From Beroe forskalii (taxonomy: Eukaryota > Ctenophora > Nuda > Beroida > Beroidae): a stretch of 64,000 nt of DNA. The notes beneath the pieces were generated by a model. The model searched no databases, had not been told where the DNA came from, and saw only the letters and a list, made by a program, of their open reading frames with translations. This document shows positions 36,011 to 46,545 of this stretch, piece after piece. The stretch spans positions 62,001-126,000 of the forward strand of contig WFMF01000094.1 in assembly GCA_011033025.1 (NCBI GenBank). The letters run 5' to 3'. The stretch's first letter is position 1; the number at the start of each line of letters is the position of its first letter. The position numbers were made by a program, and so were the translations under genes.

Positions 36011-39000
36011 TGTCCTGGATCACTGTTTTGAGAGGTAAAAATAGGGTTTTTTGGATTTTACAGGAAAACAAAGGAAAACTGGCGAATATCATTGGTTCAG
36101 TGGTTTCAGGCGCATAATTTATGACCAGATACACTTCTATTTGACCACTCATGAGACATCTACGCCCAATAAGGGGCGAAAAAAGGCAGTTTTAAGCCCA
36201 AAACGAGATTTTAACCCCCATTACAGACAGAAAATGGCTGATTTCGGGATTCTGAAGTACACTTCTATTTGACCACCATGAGACATCTACGCCCAATAAG
36301 GGGCGAAAAAGCAGTTTTAAGCCCGAAAATCGAGATTTTAACCCCCCATAACAGACAGAAAATGGCTGATTTCGGGATTCTGAAGTATGGTATGTCTTTC
36401 TTAGGTCGTCCATGGATGGCGTGCAAATTTTCAGCTCAATCGGCCAAAAGCTTTTTCGATTTCGGATCCTGGGTGCTTCAGAAATGAAGAACGTCCTGGA
36501 TCACTGTTTTGAGAGGTAAAAATAGGGTTTTTTGGATTTTACAGGAAAACAAAGGAAAACTGGCGAATATCATTGGTTCAGTGGTTTCTGGCGCATAATT
36601 TATGACCAGATACACTTCTATTTGACCACCCATGAGACATCTACGCCCAATAAGGGGCGAAAAAAGGCAGTTTTTAAGCCCAAAAACGAGATTTTAACCC
36701 CCCATAACAGACAGAAAATGGCTGATTTCGGGATTCTGAAGAATGGTATGTCTTTCTTAGGTCGTCCATGGATGGCTTGCAAATTTTCAGCTCAATCGGC
36801 CAAAGCTTTTCGATTTCGGATCCTGGGTGCTTCAGAAATGAAGAACATCCTGGATCACTGTTTTGAGAGGTACAAATAGGGTTTTTGGATTTTACAGGAA
36901 AACAAAGGAAAACTGGCGAATATCATTGGTTCAGTGGTTTCAGGCGCATAATTTATGACCAGATACACTTCTATTTGACCACCCATGAGACATCTACGCC
37001 CAATAAGGGGCGAAAAAAAGGCAGTTTTTAAGCCCAAAAACGCGATTTTAACCCCCCATTACAGACAGAAAATGGCTGATTTCATGATTCTGAAGTATGG
37101 TATGTCTTTCTTAGGTCGTCCATGGATGGCGTGCAAATTTTCAGCTCAATCGGCCAAAGCTTTTTCGATTTCGGATCTTGGGTGCCTCAGAAATGGAGAA
37201 CGTCCTGGATCACTGTTTTGAGAGGTAAAAATAGGGTTTTTGATATACAGAAAAACAAAGGAAAACTGGCGAATATCATTGGTTCAGTGGTTTCAGGCGC
37301 ATAATTTCTGTCCAGATACACTTCTATTTGACCACCCATGAGACATCTACGCCCAATAAGGGGCGAAAAAAGCAGTTTTTAAGCCGAAAATCGAGATTTT
37401 AACACCCCATAACAGACAGAAAATGGCTGATTTCGGGATTCTGAAGTATGGTATGTCTTTCTTAGGTCGTCCATGGATGGCGTGCAAATTTTCAGCTCAA
37501 TCGGCCAAAGCTTTTCGATTTCGGATCTTAGGTGCCTCAGAAATGAAGAACGTCCTGGATGACTGTTTTGAGAGGTACAAATAGGGTTTTTTGGATTTTA
37601 CAGGAAAACAAAGGAAAACTGGCGAATATCATTGGTTCAGTGGTTTCTGGCGCATAATTTATGACCAGATACACTTCTATTTGACCACCCATGAGACATC
37701 TAGGCCCAATAAGGGGCGAAAAAAGGCAGTTTATAAGCCCAAAAACGAGATTTTAACCCCCCACAACAGACAGAAAATGGCTGATTTCGGGATTCTGAAG
37801 AATGGTATGTCTCTCTTAAGTCGTCCATGGATGGCTTGCAAATTTTCAGCTCAATCGGCCAAAGCTTTTCGATTTCGGATCTTGGGTGCCTCAGAAATGA
37901 AGAACATCCTGGATCACTGTTTTGAGAGGTAAAATAGGGTTTTTGGATTTTACAGGAAAAACAAAGGAAAACTGGCGAATATCATTGGTTCAGTGGTTTC
38001 AGGCGCATAATTTATGACCAGATACACTTCTATTTGACCACCCATGAGACATCTACGCCCAATAAGGGGCGAAAAAAGGCAGTTTTTAAGCCCAAAAACG
38101 CGATTTTAACCCCCCATTACAGACAGAAAATGGCTGATTTCGGGATTCTGAAGTATGGTATGTCTTTCTTAGGTCGTCCATGGATGGCGTGCAAATTTTC
38201 AGCTCAATCGGCCAAAGCTTTTTCGATTTCGGATCTTGGGTGCCTCAGAAATGGAGAACGTCCTGGATCACTGTTTTGAGAGGTAAAAATAGGGTTTTTT
38301 GATTTTACAGAAAAACAAAGGAAAACTGGCGAATATCATTGGTTCAGTGGTTTCAGGCGCATAATTTATGAGCAGATACACTTCTATTTGACCACCCATG
38401 AGACATCTACGCCCAATAAGGGGCGAAAAAAGCAGTTTTTAAGCCGAAAAACGAGATTTTAACACCCCATAACAGACAGAAAATGGCTGATTTCGGGATT
38501 CTGAAGTATGGTATGTCTTTCTGTCTTTCTTAGGTCGTCCATGGATGGCGTGCAAATTTTCAGCTCAATCGGCCAAAGCTTTTCGATTTCGGATCTTAGG
38601 TGCCTCAGAAATGAAGAACATCCTGGATCACTGTTTTGAGAGGTACAAATAGGGTTTTTTGGATTTTACAGGAAAACAAAGGAAAACTGGCGAATATCAT
38701 TGGTTCAGTGGTTTCAGGCGCATAATTTCTGTCCAGATACACTTCTATTTGACCACCCATGAGACATCTAGGCCCAATAACTCAATAAGGGGCGAAAAAA
38801 GGCAGTTTTTAAGCCCAAAAATGCGATTTTAACCCCCCATAACAGACAGAAAATGGCTGATTTCGGAATTCTGAAGAATGGTATGTCTTTCTTAAGTCCT
38901 CCATGGATGGCTTGCAAATTTTCAGCTCAATCGGCCAAAGGTTTTGATTTCGGATCTTGGGTGCCTCAGAAATGAAGAACATCCTGGATCACTGTTTTGA

Positions 39001-39996
39001 GAGGTACAAATAGGGTTTTTTGGATTTTACAGGAAAACAAAGGAAAACTGGCGAATATCATTGGTTCAGTGGTTTCAGGCGCATAATTTCTGACCAGATA
39101 CACTTCTATTTGACCACTCATGAGACATCTACGCCCAATAAGGGGCGAAAAAGGCAGTTTTTAAGCCCAAAACGCGATTTTAACCCCCCATAACAGACAG
39201 AAAATGGCTGATTTCGGGATTCTGAAGAATGGTATGTCTTTCTTAGGTCGTCCATGGATGGCGTGCAAATTTTCAGCTCAATCGGCCAAAGCTTTTCGAT
39301 TTCGGATCTTAGGTGCCTCAGAAATGAAGAACATCCTGGATCACTGTTTTGAGAGGTACAAATAGCGTTTTTTGGATTTTACAGGAAAACAAAGGAAAAC
39401 TGGCGAATATCATTGGTTCAGTGGTTTCAGGCGCATAATTTCTGTCCAGATACACTTCTATTTGACCACCCATGAGACATCTAGGCCCAATAACTCAATA
39501 AGGGGCGAAAAAAGGCAGTTTTTAAGCCCAAAAATGCGATTTTAACCCCCCATAACAGACAGAAAATGGCTGATTTCGGGATTCTGAAGAATGGTATGTC
39601 TTTCTTAAGTCCTCCATGGATGGCTTGCAAATTTTCAGCTCAATCGGCCAAAGGTTTTTGATTTCGGATCTTGGGTGCCTCAGAAATGAAGAACATCCTG
39701 GATCACTGTTTTGAGAGGTACAAATAGGGTTTTTTGGATTTTACAGGAAAACAAAGGAAAACTGGCGAATATCATTGGTTCAGTGGTTTCAGGCGCATAA
39801 TTTCTGACCAGATACACTTCTATTTGACCACTCATGAGACATCTACGCCCAATAAGGGGCGAAAAAAGGCAGTTTTTAAGCCCAAAAACGCGATTTTAAC
39901 CCCCCATAACAGACAGAAAAGGGCTGATTTCGGGATTCTGAAGAATGGTATGTCCATGGATGGCTTGCAAATTTTCAGCTCAATCGGCCAAAGCTT
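36011..39996 (+). repeat. ~350-bp satellite array 5, at the left edge of the palindrome loop
   Basis: About eleven monomers in plus orientation. It starts in mid-monomer exactly at the arm tip and ends in mid-monomer at 39996. An insertion AACTCAATA occurs at about 38776 and 39489, ~713 bp apart, so the last part is a dimeric higher-order repeat. An early monomer (36256) has lost about 200 bp. Confidence 0.9.
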
Positions 39997-40042
39997 AAAC
40001 GGCATGTAACCGCTATAAATAAACCACCCTACATATACATAC

Positions 40043-40196
40043 CTGTAAAGGTGGCGTGCTCGGATGTGTCCCTGCATCTTGGCCCACCCCTCCTTTGCCT
40101 CCCTGGCCCGCCGCAGGGCAGCACTCACACTATCCTCACTAGTGCCCACCTCAGCCAGGACTAGGTATGGGCGTTCAATATTGGGTTCTACAGTAC
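40043..40196 (-). CDS. Putative coding exon d, hypothetical protein
   Basis: On the minus strand an acceptor ACAAATAG precedes 154 nt that are open in one frame and end at CTTTACAG|GTATGT. The reading includes VEPNIERPYLVLAEVGTSED and REAKEGWAKMQGHIRARHLY, which looks like real protein, not translated repeat. The donor lies only ~47 bp from the end of a satellite array, so any downstream exon must lie beyond it or be lost. The incoming phase does not match the best donor of the 40300-40419 exon, so either another donor is used or they are not joined directly. Family not recognised. Confidence 0.5.
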
Positions 40197-40299
40197 CTAT
40201 TTGTCGGAGGAAAAATATAAGAAAAATATGTAGAAATTACAACTATTACATGAAACTAAATATGACATAATCTGGAGATTTAATTTAATCATATCCAAC

Positions 40300-40419
40300 C
40301 TTGGTTGGATTGGCAGTGTCACGGTCACCATTTTGATCCTCATCAGTAGCCATAATGATGTCCGGAAGCTGCTGATTAATGCACAGATTCTCATCATTCA
40401 TTGCTGAGCGCTCAGATGC
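40300..40419 (-). CDS. Putative coding exon c, hypothetical protein
   Basis: 120 nt (40 codons) between acceptor TTCTCTTACAG and donor AAG|GTTGGA, open in phase 0: ASERSAMNDENLCINQQLPD and then IIMATDEDQNGDRDTANPTK. It is acidic and polar, without a recognisable domain. The phase agrees with the end of the 40524-40700 stretch. Confidence 0.5.
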
Positions 40420-40523
40420 CTGTAAGAGAATGAAAATTAGGGATAAGACTATTCCAGGCGATGCATATCAAAAAGACAAAAATGGACCATGAATACTAAG
40501 AAGAAGAACATTTAATGCCTAGC

Positions 40524-40700
40524 CTTTTTCAAAGTATATGATTCATCTACAGACAGCGCTCCCAAGTGCAGTTCACTCTGGAATCCCATCTTCCCTAGGA
40601 TCTCCTCAACCTTCAAAGAGGATGGAGTCTGGCCAATGCGGGGGTTTGCGGAATTAGGCACGAGGGAGTGTTTTATTTGGCCGAATGTGCAGGAGCGCAT
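40524..40700 (-). CDS. Putative coding exon b, hypothetical protein
   Basis: Open minus-strand stretch starting at an ATG (40700), with GQIKHSLVPNSANPRIGQTP and EEILGKMGFQSELHLGALSV. It would end at AAAAAG|GC (40524), a GC-type donor in phase 0 that fits the next exon; otherwise the ORF stops shortly after, at 40512. The upstream acceptor is poor. No domain recognised. Confidence 0.45.
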
Positions 40701-41462
40701 TCTTTCAAAATTTTCGTGAATTTTTCATAGAAAATTTCGCAATAAGGTGGATTTTATTTCGCTTGAGTAACAAAAATGCGGACGTCTGGGGGGAGGGAGG
40801 GGTTTCTGGAATGCAGACGTTTACGGACAAGGGTAAGGGAGGGGTCAAAAATGGCCGAAATTTTGCTGACTTCCGTTATGGATATAATTGGATGGCCCCT
40901 CACCAACTACTGACACCATTTCTTGCCTTGCAATTATTTTTTACTCTTGTACATATATTTCGATTATCTCGTTACCAGCTGCAACCCATCTGACATCCTC
41001 CCCTGACATCACTCAATCACATATACCCTTTCCATCCTTCACTCTCAGTTGACGATATCACATGATTTTCGAAAACGTCTGATGATAACACTCTCGTACA
41101 TCAGTTAAGCAGTTTTATAACGCTTAAAGTTCAACCTCTTGGGTGATATTCATTTACATCCACTATTTTTAGTTCAATTTTGAATTTTTTGATAGTTAGT
41201 TGACCTAAAATAGTCCAAATTTTGTTGCAAAAGAGATACTTTAATTTCATGATAATATTCATGATAATATTTCATGATAATATTAGCTCCATATTCATCA
41301 TATTCATATTCATAATACTATGATACCTAAACAGTTATAAACAGTTAAAAGACAATTAAATGCCATGTGAATTTATATAGCTCCCCCAAACTATTTCATC
41401 TGAATGTAGGCCGTACGGTACAATAATATTTTCCAGATACTGATTTCTGAGCATTCATTTAC

Positions 41463-41519
41463 CTTATCTGACTTTTCATCCGTGCAGAGCTTTTTCGCAG
41501 GTGGTTCTGATAAAGACAT
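41463..41519 (-). CDS. Putative first coding exon a
   Basis: The minus-strand ATG at 41519 opens 19 codons (MSLSEPPAKKLCTDEKSDK) ending at AAG|GTAAAT (donor at 41461-41462), an excellent splice donor in phase 0. An acceptor-like TTCACAG lies just before the ATG. It probably belongs with the exons at 40043-40700, but I cannot prove the joins from sequence. Confidence 0.5.
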
Positions 41520-41834
41520 ACTTCCTGTGAATCAAAGATTTTTGTTATACTGCATGGCATACCTAATCCTCTAATTGATTTCAAACAGTCAAAGAAAGAA
41601 GGTAAAAGAAAAAGATAATGCTGATGTGTGACGAACCTAACAGTCAACAGTATACCAATATCTGTCATCATTTATTCTCCAAGAAGCAAAGGACACATAT
41701 TTTTTCTTTCTATAAATAAAGTTCATAACTTTCTATTGTCACTGCAATTACTCCTAAACTTAAATTTTATGGCATTTAAAAAAGTTTATTGGAAACAAAT
41801 AAAATTAATTAACCTGATACAATGGTAGTACATA

Positions 41835-42532
41835 TCTTTAATATAAAATGAATTCACACATGAATAATGTTTGTGCCGCTGTACACAATTAAATTTGAGC
41901 TTGCCAAGATGATATCAAGAGAAAGGAAGGCTAAGCTGGGCTTAGTTGCGCCGTTGCTATGGATACAGATATTCTGCACGTGCAGATTATGATCAGTTCT
42001 ATGCGAGTACTTTCTGATATGTTGTTGATTGCTGCGTTTTAGCGTTTGAACGAACGAAGTGTTTACTGTTTTCATTTGAAATTCAAGATCTGGAAATAGA
42101 GAACGGGTATGGCTTGCATCGTGGAAGCTATTTCTGTTAGCATCTCTTCATAAATCAATGACAGACGTTGGTCGATTTAAATCAATTCTGAGTTGATGGT
42201 TAACGGAAAAATGTGAATTTACAGCAATTTAAGATTGAAAAAAAACAAAATCAAATTGAATCGAATTTGGGCATAGCACATTGCGATTTTGGAATACTGC
42301 TCTTGGCGTAAATCAATGCTTTGATTCAACGTTCAGTATGAGTACGATACTCGGTTTTAATTTTCAGATTTTAGTTCATCATACAAGAGCAAATTATAAT
42401 GATCAAAACTTGCACGGTCCAGCATCACTAAAAGTAACTAAGGAATAATGGTCAATTTTGCTCCTTCATAAACTTTTTGAGAGCTTATTATTTGGTCCTG
42501 TATCATCTGGCAGGCCCAACAGGCCTTTCTAG
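41835..42532 (+). mobile_element. 698-bp non-autonomous Helitron
   Basis: Starts TCTTTAATATAAAATG after A (41834) and ends at a degraded GGCAGGCCCAACAGGCC hairpin with CTAG (42529-42532), followed by T. It matches the ends of the 1950-6321 Helitron but lacks that copy's 3.6-kb interior. It lies ~55 bp downstream of the 374-codon ORF, tail to tail. Confidence 0.8.
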
Positions 42533-42586
42533 TCTAAGTATATAATAATTCAACTTAAAAGAACATAATATAATAATATCAAAATA

Positions 42587-43711
42587 TTATGTGATGCTTG
42601 GCCTCATATCTTTTATCAATCTATTTTTCATATAAAAATAGTGTTTAATAGTTTTTCCAATGCTGTCTAATTGGGTATGAATAGCTAAACCTCTTTTATA
42701 CGACTTATACTTCTCTTTGCCTTGATTCCAGCATTGGATCTGATGTATTAGCTCACCAAGATAATCATTACTCACACTTTCTTTTCCAAGCAGCGAGACA
42801 CAAACCTTCATTGCCTTGATATGATTTGTGATCTGCCTTTTCCTTTGACTATACTGTTCCAGGCGACTTAACTTATGAAATAATTTGTCAATGAACCTCA
42901 ACGTATTCTTCCTAATAATTTTGAAGTCATTTTGCATCAGAATATTGCTATCTTCGGTAGCTAAGACAACCTCATTACTAACAACCCTTTTGAAGCTTGA
43001 TGAAATACACCACAAATTCTCATCTGATATATTTCTTGATTCATTTTCTTTGCTATGATTTATGCCAACATTAAAAAATTTTTGTATGCAAGGATTTTTT
43101 AATTCTCTTATAATTTGTCTCTTATCAACCCAGTAAAAAGTTTCATTTCTGGACACAGAAGCAATATATGGCTCACAATTATAACTGAAAATAGAGTTGA
43201 ATGCAGCAATATCATGACCAAAGGAATCTTTAAATGGCTGTCTTAATGCTCTTCTCTTTCTTGGATGCTTAGAGTACCTCACTTGACAATATTCTAAATC
43301 ATTTTGTCCAGATTGAATGTTTTCTTCATGATCAATAATGAAATCTTCTGCATTTAGTATTTCAGCTTTTCTGGTATTTCTTTCAGGACTTGATGACACA
43401 TCTTGAAAATCACAAACATTGGGAGAATGTTTTTGAGTTTCAGAATTCGCTGATGCACCAAAAGTGAAATCCTCAGCAGAAGCGGTGCTTTCTTGAGTAG
43501 GAAGAATTGATGATATATCAAAAGTGAAATCAGTTTCTCCAACATCATCAATAATATCTTCAAAAATCTCTTCCTTTTCAGCAGTTGGATTAGTTACTTT
43601 TTCAGTTTGAACAAATAGTGATGACACATCGAATGTAAAATCAATGTTCTGGCAGTTATCATAATTGTCACTTGGAGATACATCTGATTTCAAATGGAAA
43701 TATTCATCCAT
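42587..43711 (-). CDS. 374-aa hypothetical protein, acidic N-terminus with DFTF repeats
   Basis: A complete ORF, ATG at 43711 and TAA at 42587. Residues 1-145 are acidic and carry a repeated motif: DFTFDVSS (24-31), DFTFDISS (61-68), DFTFGASA (81-88) and a weaker DFQDVSSS (101-108). The last three are spaced 20 residues. A basic cluster KHPRKRRALR (148-157) may be a nuclear-localisation signal. The C-terminal half is basic and probably helical (about 262-362), without Cys/His clusters, signal peptide or membrane segment. A good splice acceptor (TTTTTCCTTTCAG, 43722) lies 11 nt before the ATG, so a 5' untranslated exon is likely. Of all ORFs here it looks most like a host gene. Function and family not recognised; short acidic repeats before a basic part would fit a nuclear interaction protein, but that is inference. 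Confidence 0.75.
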   Translation of the reverse strand: MDEYFHLKSDVSPSDNYDNCQNIDFTFDVSSLFVQTEKVTNPTAEKEEIFEDIIDDVGETDFTFDISSILPTQESTASAEDFTFGASANSETQKHSPNVCDFQDVSSSPERNTRKAEILNAEDFIIDHEENIQSGQNDLEYCQVRYSKHPRKRRALRQPFKDSFGHDIAAFNSIFSYNCEPYIASVSRNETFYWVDKRQIIRELKNPCIQKFFNVGINHSKENESRNISDENLWCISSSFKRVVSNEVVLATEDSNILMQNDFKIIRKNTLRFIDKLFHKLSRLEQYSQRKRQITNHIKAMKVCVSLLGKESVSNDYLGELIHQIQCWNQGKEKYKSYKRGLAIHTQLDSIGKTIKHYFYMKNRLIKDMRPSIT

Positions 43712-43721
43712 AATTTAGTCA

Positions 43722-43735
43722 CTGAAAGGAAAAAT
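43722..43735 (-). promoter_or_regulatory. Splice acceptor before the 374-aa ORF
   Basis: The minus strand reads a T-rich tract TTTTTCCTTTCAG, then TGACTAAATT and the ATG. This suggests the coding exon is preceded by an intron in the 5' UTR. Confidence 0.6.
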
Positions 43736-43979
43736 GCAATGAAATAATTGATACAATAAGTACAATATACATATACTTAGGGTGTTCCATAAGGATTTGC
43801 ACTTGGAGCATAGATCAAAACCTGAAACAGTAAACTGAGCGATGATTTTCAGACAATTTTACGTAAGAGACAGTCATTCATCATAATTTTATCATAGAAT
43901 CAACTGCTGATTGAAGTATCTTTTGAAGTCTGATTGCATCAACGCTTTGTGTCTCAGATTTTCACACCCCTCCAAGGTA

Positions 43980-44230
43980 TATATAACACAATTGAACTCA
44001 CAAAATTATATTCAAATTGGACTTAAAATGGCAAAGTTGTGAATTTTTTCAACACCTTTTACAAAATTTCCTGAATCTAGAAGAAGACGGATTTAAAAAA
44101 ATTCGTCCTAACTGTAATCCTTACCCTAAACCTTACAAATCCTGGCCCTAACCCTGACCGTAAATTCGTCCTGACCTTATTCCTTACCCTAAACCTAACA
44201 AATCCTGACCCTAATCCTGACCCTGTTACT
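43980..44230 (+). repeat. Degenerate CCTAACCCTGA-like stretch
   Basis: Loose repeats of CCTTACCCTAAACC, TAACAAATCC and TGACCCTAA in two ~70-bp copies. They resemble diverged telomere-type CCCTAA repeats but are too irregular to call a telomere relic. Confidence 0.4.
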
Positions 44231-44279
44231 TAAAACACTAGATGCACTTAATTACATTTGTCATAGATAATGAAGGCTT

Positions 44280-44520
44280 TCATTTACAATGGAGACTTGC
44301 CCATTTTAAGGCTTAGGTTACTGATTTTTACAGCATTTGTGGTACTTGATATGTTCAATATATATTTTAAACGATACGTATATGCAACCTTAGTTGAACA
44401 AGTTATGGACATTTCCCTACCTCTTGGTTGTTGGTTATGAAGCAACGAAATTTTCCCGACCTCAGTCTTCGAAAAGCCAGTTTGTACTTTTGTTGCTAAA
44501 CACGTATATCCCTGTGTGGC
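44280..44520 (+). repeat. Dispersed repeat shared with 58150-58310
   Basis: TATATGCAACCTTAGTTGAA, GACCTCAGTCTTCGAAAAGC and CAGTTTGTACTTTTG match the reverse complement of 58150-58310 at moderate identity. In one frame both copies read PTSVFEKPV(C/Y)TF. Other frames are equally short, so a coding origin is uncertain. Confidence 0.55.
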
Positions 44521-44665
44521 TCGCGCGGCGCGTACACACACCTATGCGGGCTTAAAAATACTTTTGTGTATCCTTTTGGTTTTGGTGGATTCCTTTAAAA
44601 ATACTTCTCTTAAAAGTATTTTAGACTAGAATTATAAGCTCTACAACACAATGTGGTGAAGTTTT

Positions 44666-45176
44666 GTCAGACGTGGTCTGACCTTGTCAGGCGTTGCCTG
44701 ACCGGGACCCCCTCGCGCGCGCAAAGCGCGCGCGCCACGACTCGCAGAGTCGTGACGGGCGTTGCCTGACCCCCTCGCGCGCGTTATCTGACGTCAACAG
44801 ACCAGACGAGTCTAGGCTGACCATTATTCGGCGGACGCGCGTCGCGCGCGCCCCCGCCGAAGGTGGAGGGGTCAGACAACGTCTGACAAATGAAGTCCTC
44901 ATGCAGAGAACCTTATAACGTTTTAGGGCAATAGGGCACTCAGGGCACAGGGCACTACGTCAGGGCACCAGGGCACTACGTCAGGGCACCAGGGCACTAC
45001 GTCAGGGCACCAGGGCACTACGTCAGGGCACTGATCCTTGAAGTAGTGCCCTGAACAGGGCACTGGGCACTACGTCAGGGCACCAGGGCACTACGTCAGG
45101 GCACTGGGCCACTACGTCTATGTTATGTTTGCCAGGCGTTGCCTGGCCCCCTCGCGCGGGGCAGACAACGTCTGGC
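44666..45176. repeat. GC-rich cluster of perfect 3-nt-loop hairpins
   Basis: Inside AT-rich DNA: GTCAGAC-GTG-GTCTGAC (44666-44682); GTCAGGC-GTT-GCCTGAC (44686-44702); a 9-bp CG stem with AAA loop (44714-44734); CACGACTC-GCA-GAGTCGTG (44736-44754); GTCAGAC-AAC-GTCTGAC (44871-44887); GCCAGGC-GTT-GCCTGGC (45131-45147); and CAGAC-AAC-GTCTG (45162-45174). Between them lie CCCTCGCGCGCG blocks. Function unknown. Confidence 0.8.
44936..45115 (+). repeat. ~21-bp GGGCACTACGTCA minisatellite
   Basis: About seven units of CAGGGCACTACGTCAGGGCA with few changes, between two parts of the hairpin cluster. Single units recur at about 45437-45475. Confidence 0.85.
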
Positions 45177-45179
45177 AAT

Positions 45180-46545
45180 GTTATGTGATATTGTTATTCT
45201 ATTGTTTTGAAGGGTTCTATTGTTATTGTAAGGATACTATTCTGATTTTATTGTGATTTAGGAGTAAAGTGCAATCTGTTAGTGTACTAATCGTGTACTA
45301 ATCTGTAATCATGTATTCAATATATACGTTACTAGATACCTACACTTAAGACTTCAGTGTTACTGTTATTTTTATAACCTTATCTATATCGTTATTCGTG
45401 GTGTGTCCTATTGTTATTTTAGGGCTCTGAAGAAGGACACCAGGGCACTACGACAGGGCACTGGGCCACTAAACGTTATGTCTACGTTATCTGATATTGT
45501 TCTGAATGGTCTTATTATTGTTGTAAGTAAGTAAGTATACTGTTCTGATTCAACTGTTATTCCAAGGATCTTATTGTTATTCTTGGGTTCCTATTGTTAT
45601 TGTAAGAGTCATTCGACGTTGGGGCACTGGCTCGCTGGGGCACTTTGCCTACGTTATTCAATTGTTTTGAATGGTTTTAAAGGCCATGGTTCTGTATATC
45701 ATTTTAAAGATCCTATTTTCATTCTATGAGTCCCATTGTCATTCTATGGCCTGCTATTGTTATTCTAAGATTCGAAGGGTCCTATTGCATTGTTATACTT
45801 AGGGTTCTGCTGTTACTGTTAGGGTCTCATTGTTATTATTAGTGCCCTATTGTTATTCTAAGGGTCCTATTCTCCTTACAAAAAGGATCCCATTGTTGTT
45901 CCAAGCGTCCTTGTTATTCTAAGTGTCTTATTGTTATTTTAAGTGTCCTATTCTCATACTAAGGATCCTATTGTTATTCTATGGGTCCCATTGTTATTCT
46001 AAGGCCTCTGTTGTTATTCTAAAGGTCCTATTGTTATACTTATGGTTCTGCTGCTACTGTTGGGGTCCTATTGTTATCATTAGTGTCCTTTGTTATTCAA
46101 GGGGCTATTATTATTTTAGGGGTCTTTTGTTATTTTAGGTCCCATTCTAATTTTAAGGGTCCTATTGTAATTTGAAGGATCTTATTGTTATTTTAAGGGA
46201 CTTTTGTTATTCTAACAGTCCTTTTGTTATTCTAAGTGTCCTATTGTTATTTTAAGATTCTTATTGTTATTTCAAGGTCCTTTTGTTATTTAAACAGTCT
46301 TTTGTTATTCTAAGTGTCTTATTATTATTATTATTATAAGGGTCTATTCTCATACTAAGGATAATATTGTTATTCAAGGGTCCTATTGTTATTTTAAGGT
46401 CTTATTGTTATTTTAAGGGGTAATATTGTCATACTAGGGATCTTATTGTCATTCCAATGGTCCTATTGTTATTTTAAAGGGTCTTATTGTTATTTCAAAG
46501 GGTCCTTTTGTTATTCTAGTCCTTTTGTTATTCAAGGATGTATTA
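45180..46545 (+). repeat. Degenerate ~22-bp CCTATTGTTATTCTAAGGGT array
   Basis: About 50 loose units of TCCTATTGTTATTCTAAGGG with frequent indels. Short ORFs across it are translations of the repeat. Confidence 0.8.

Noticed and set aside
43980-44230. Interstitial telomere
   Set aside because: Only a loose CCCTAA flavour in two ~70-bp copies, without a run of perfect hexamers.
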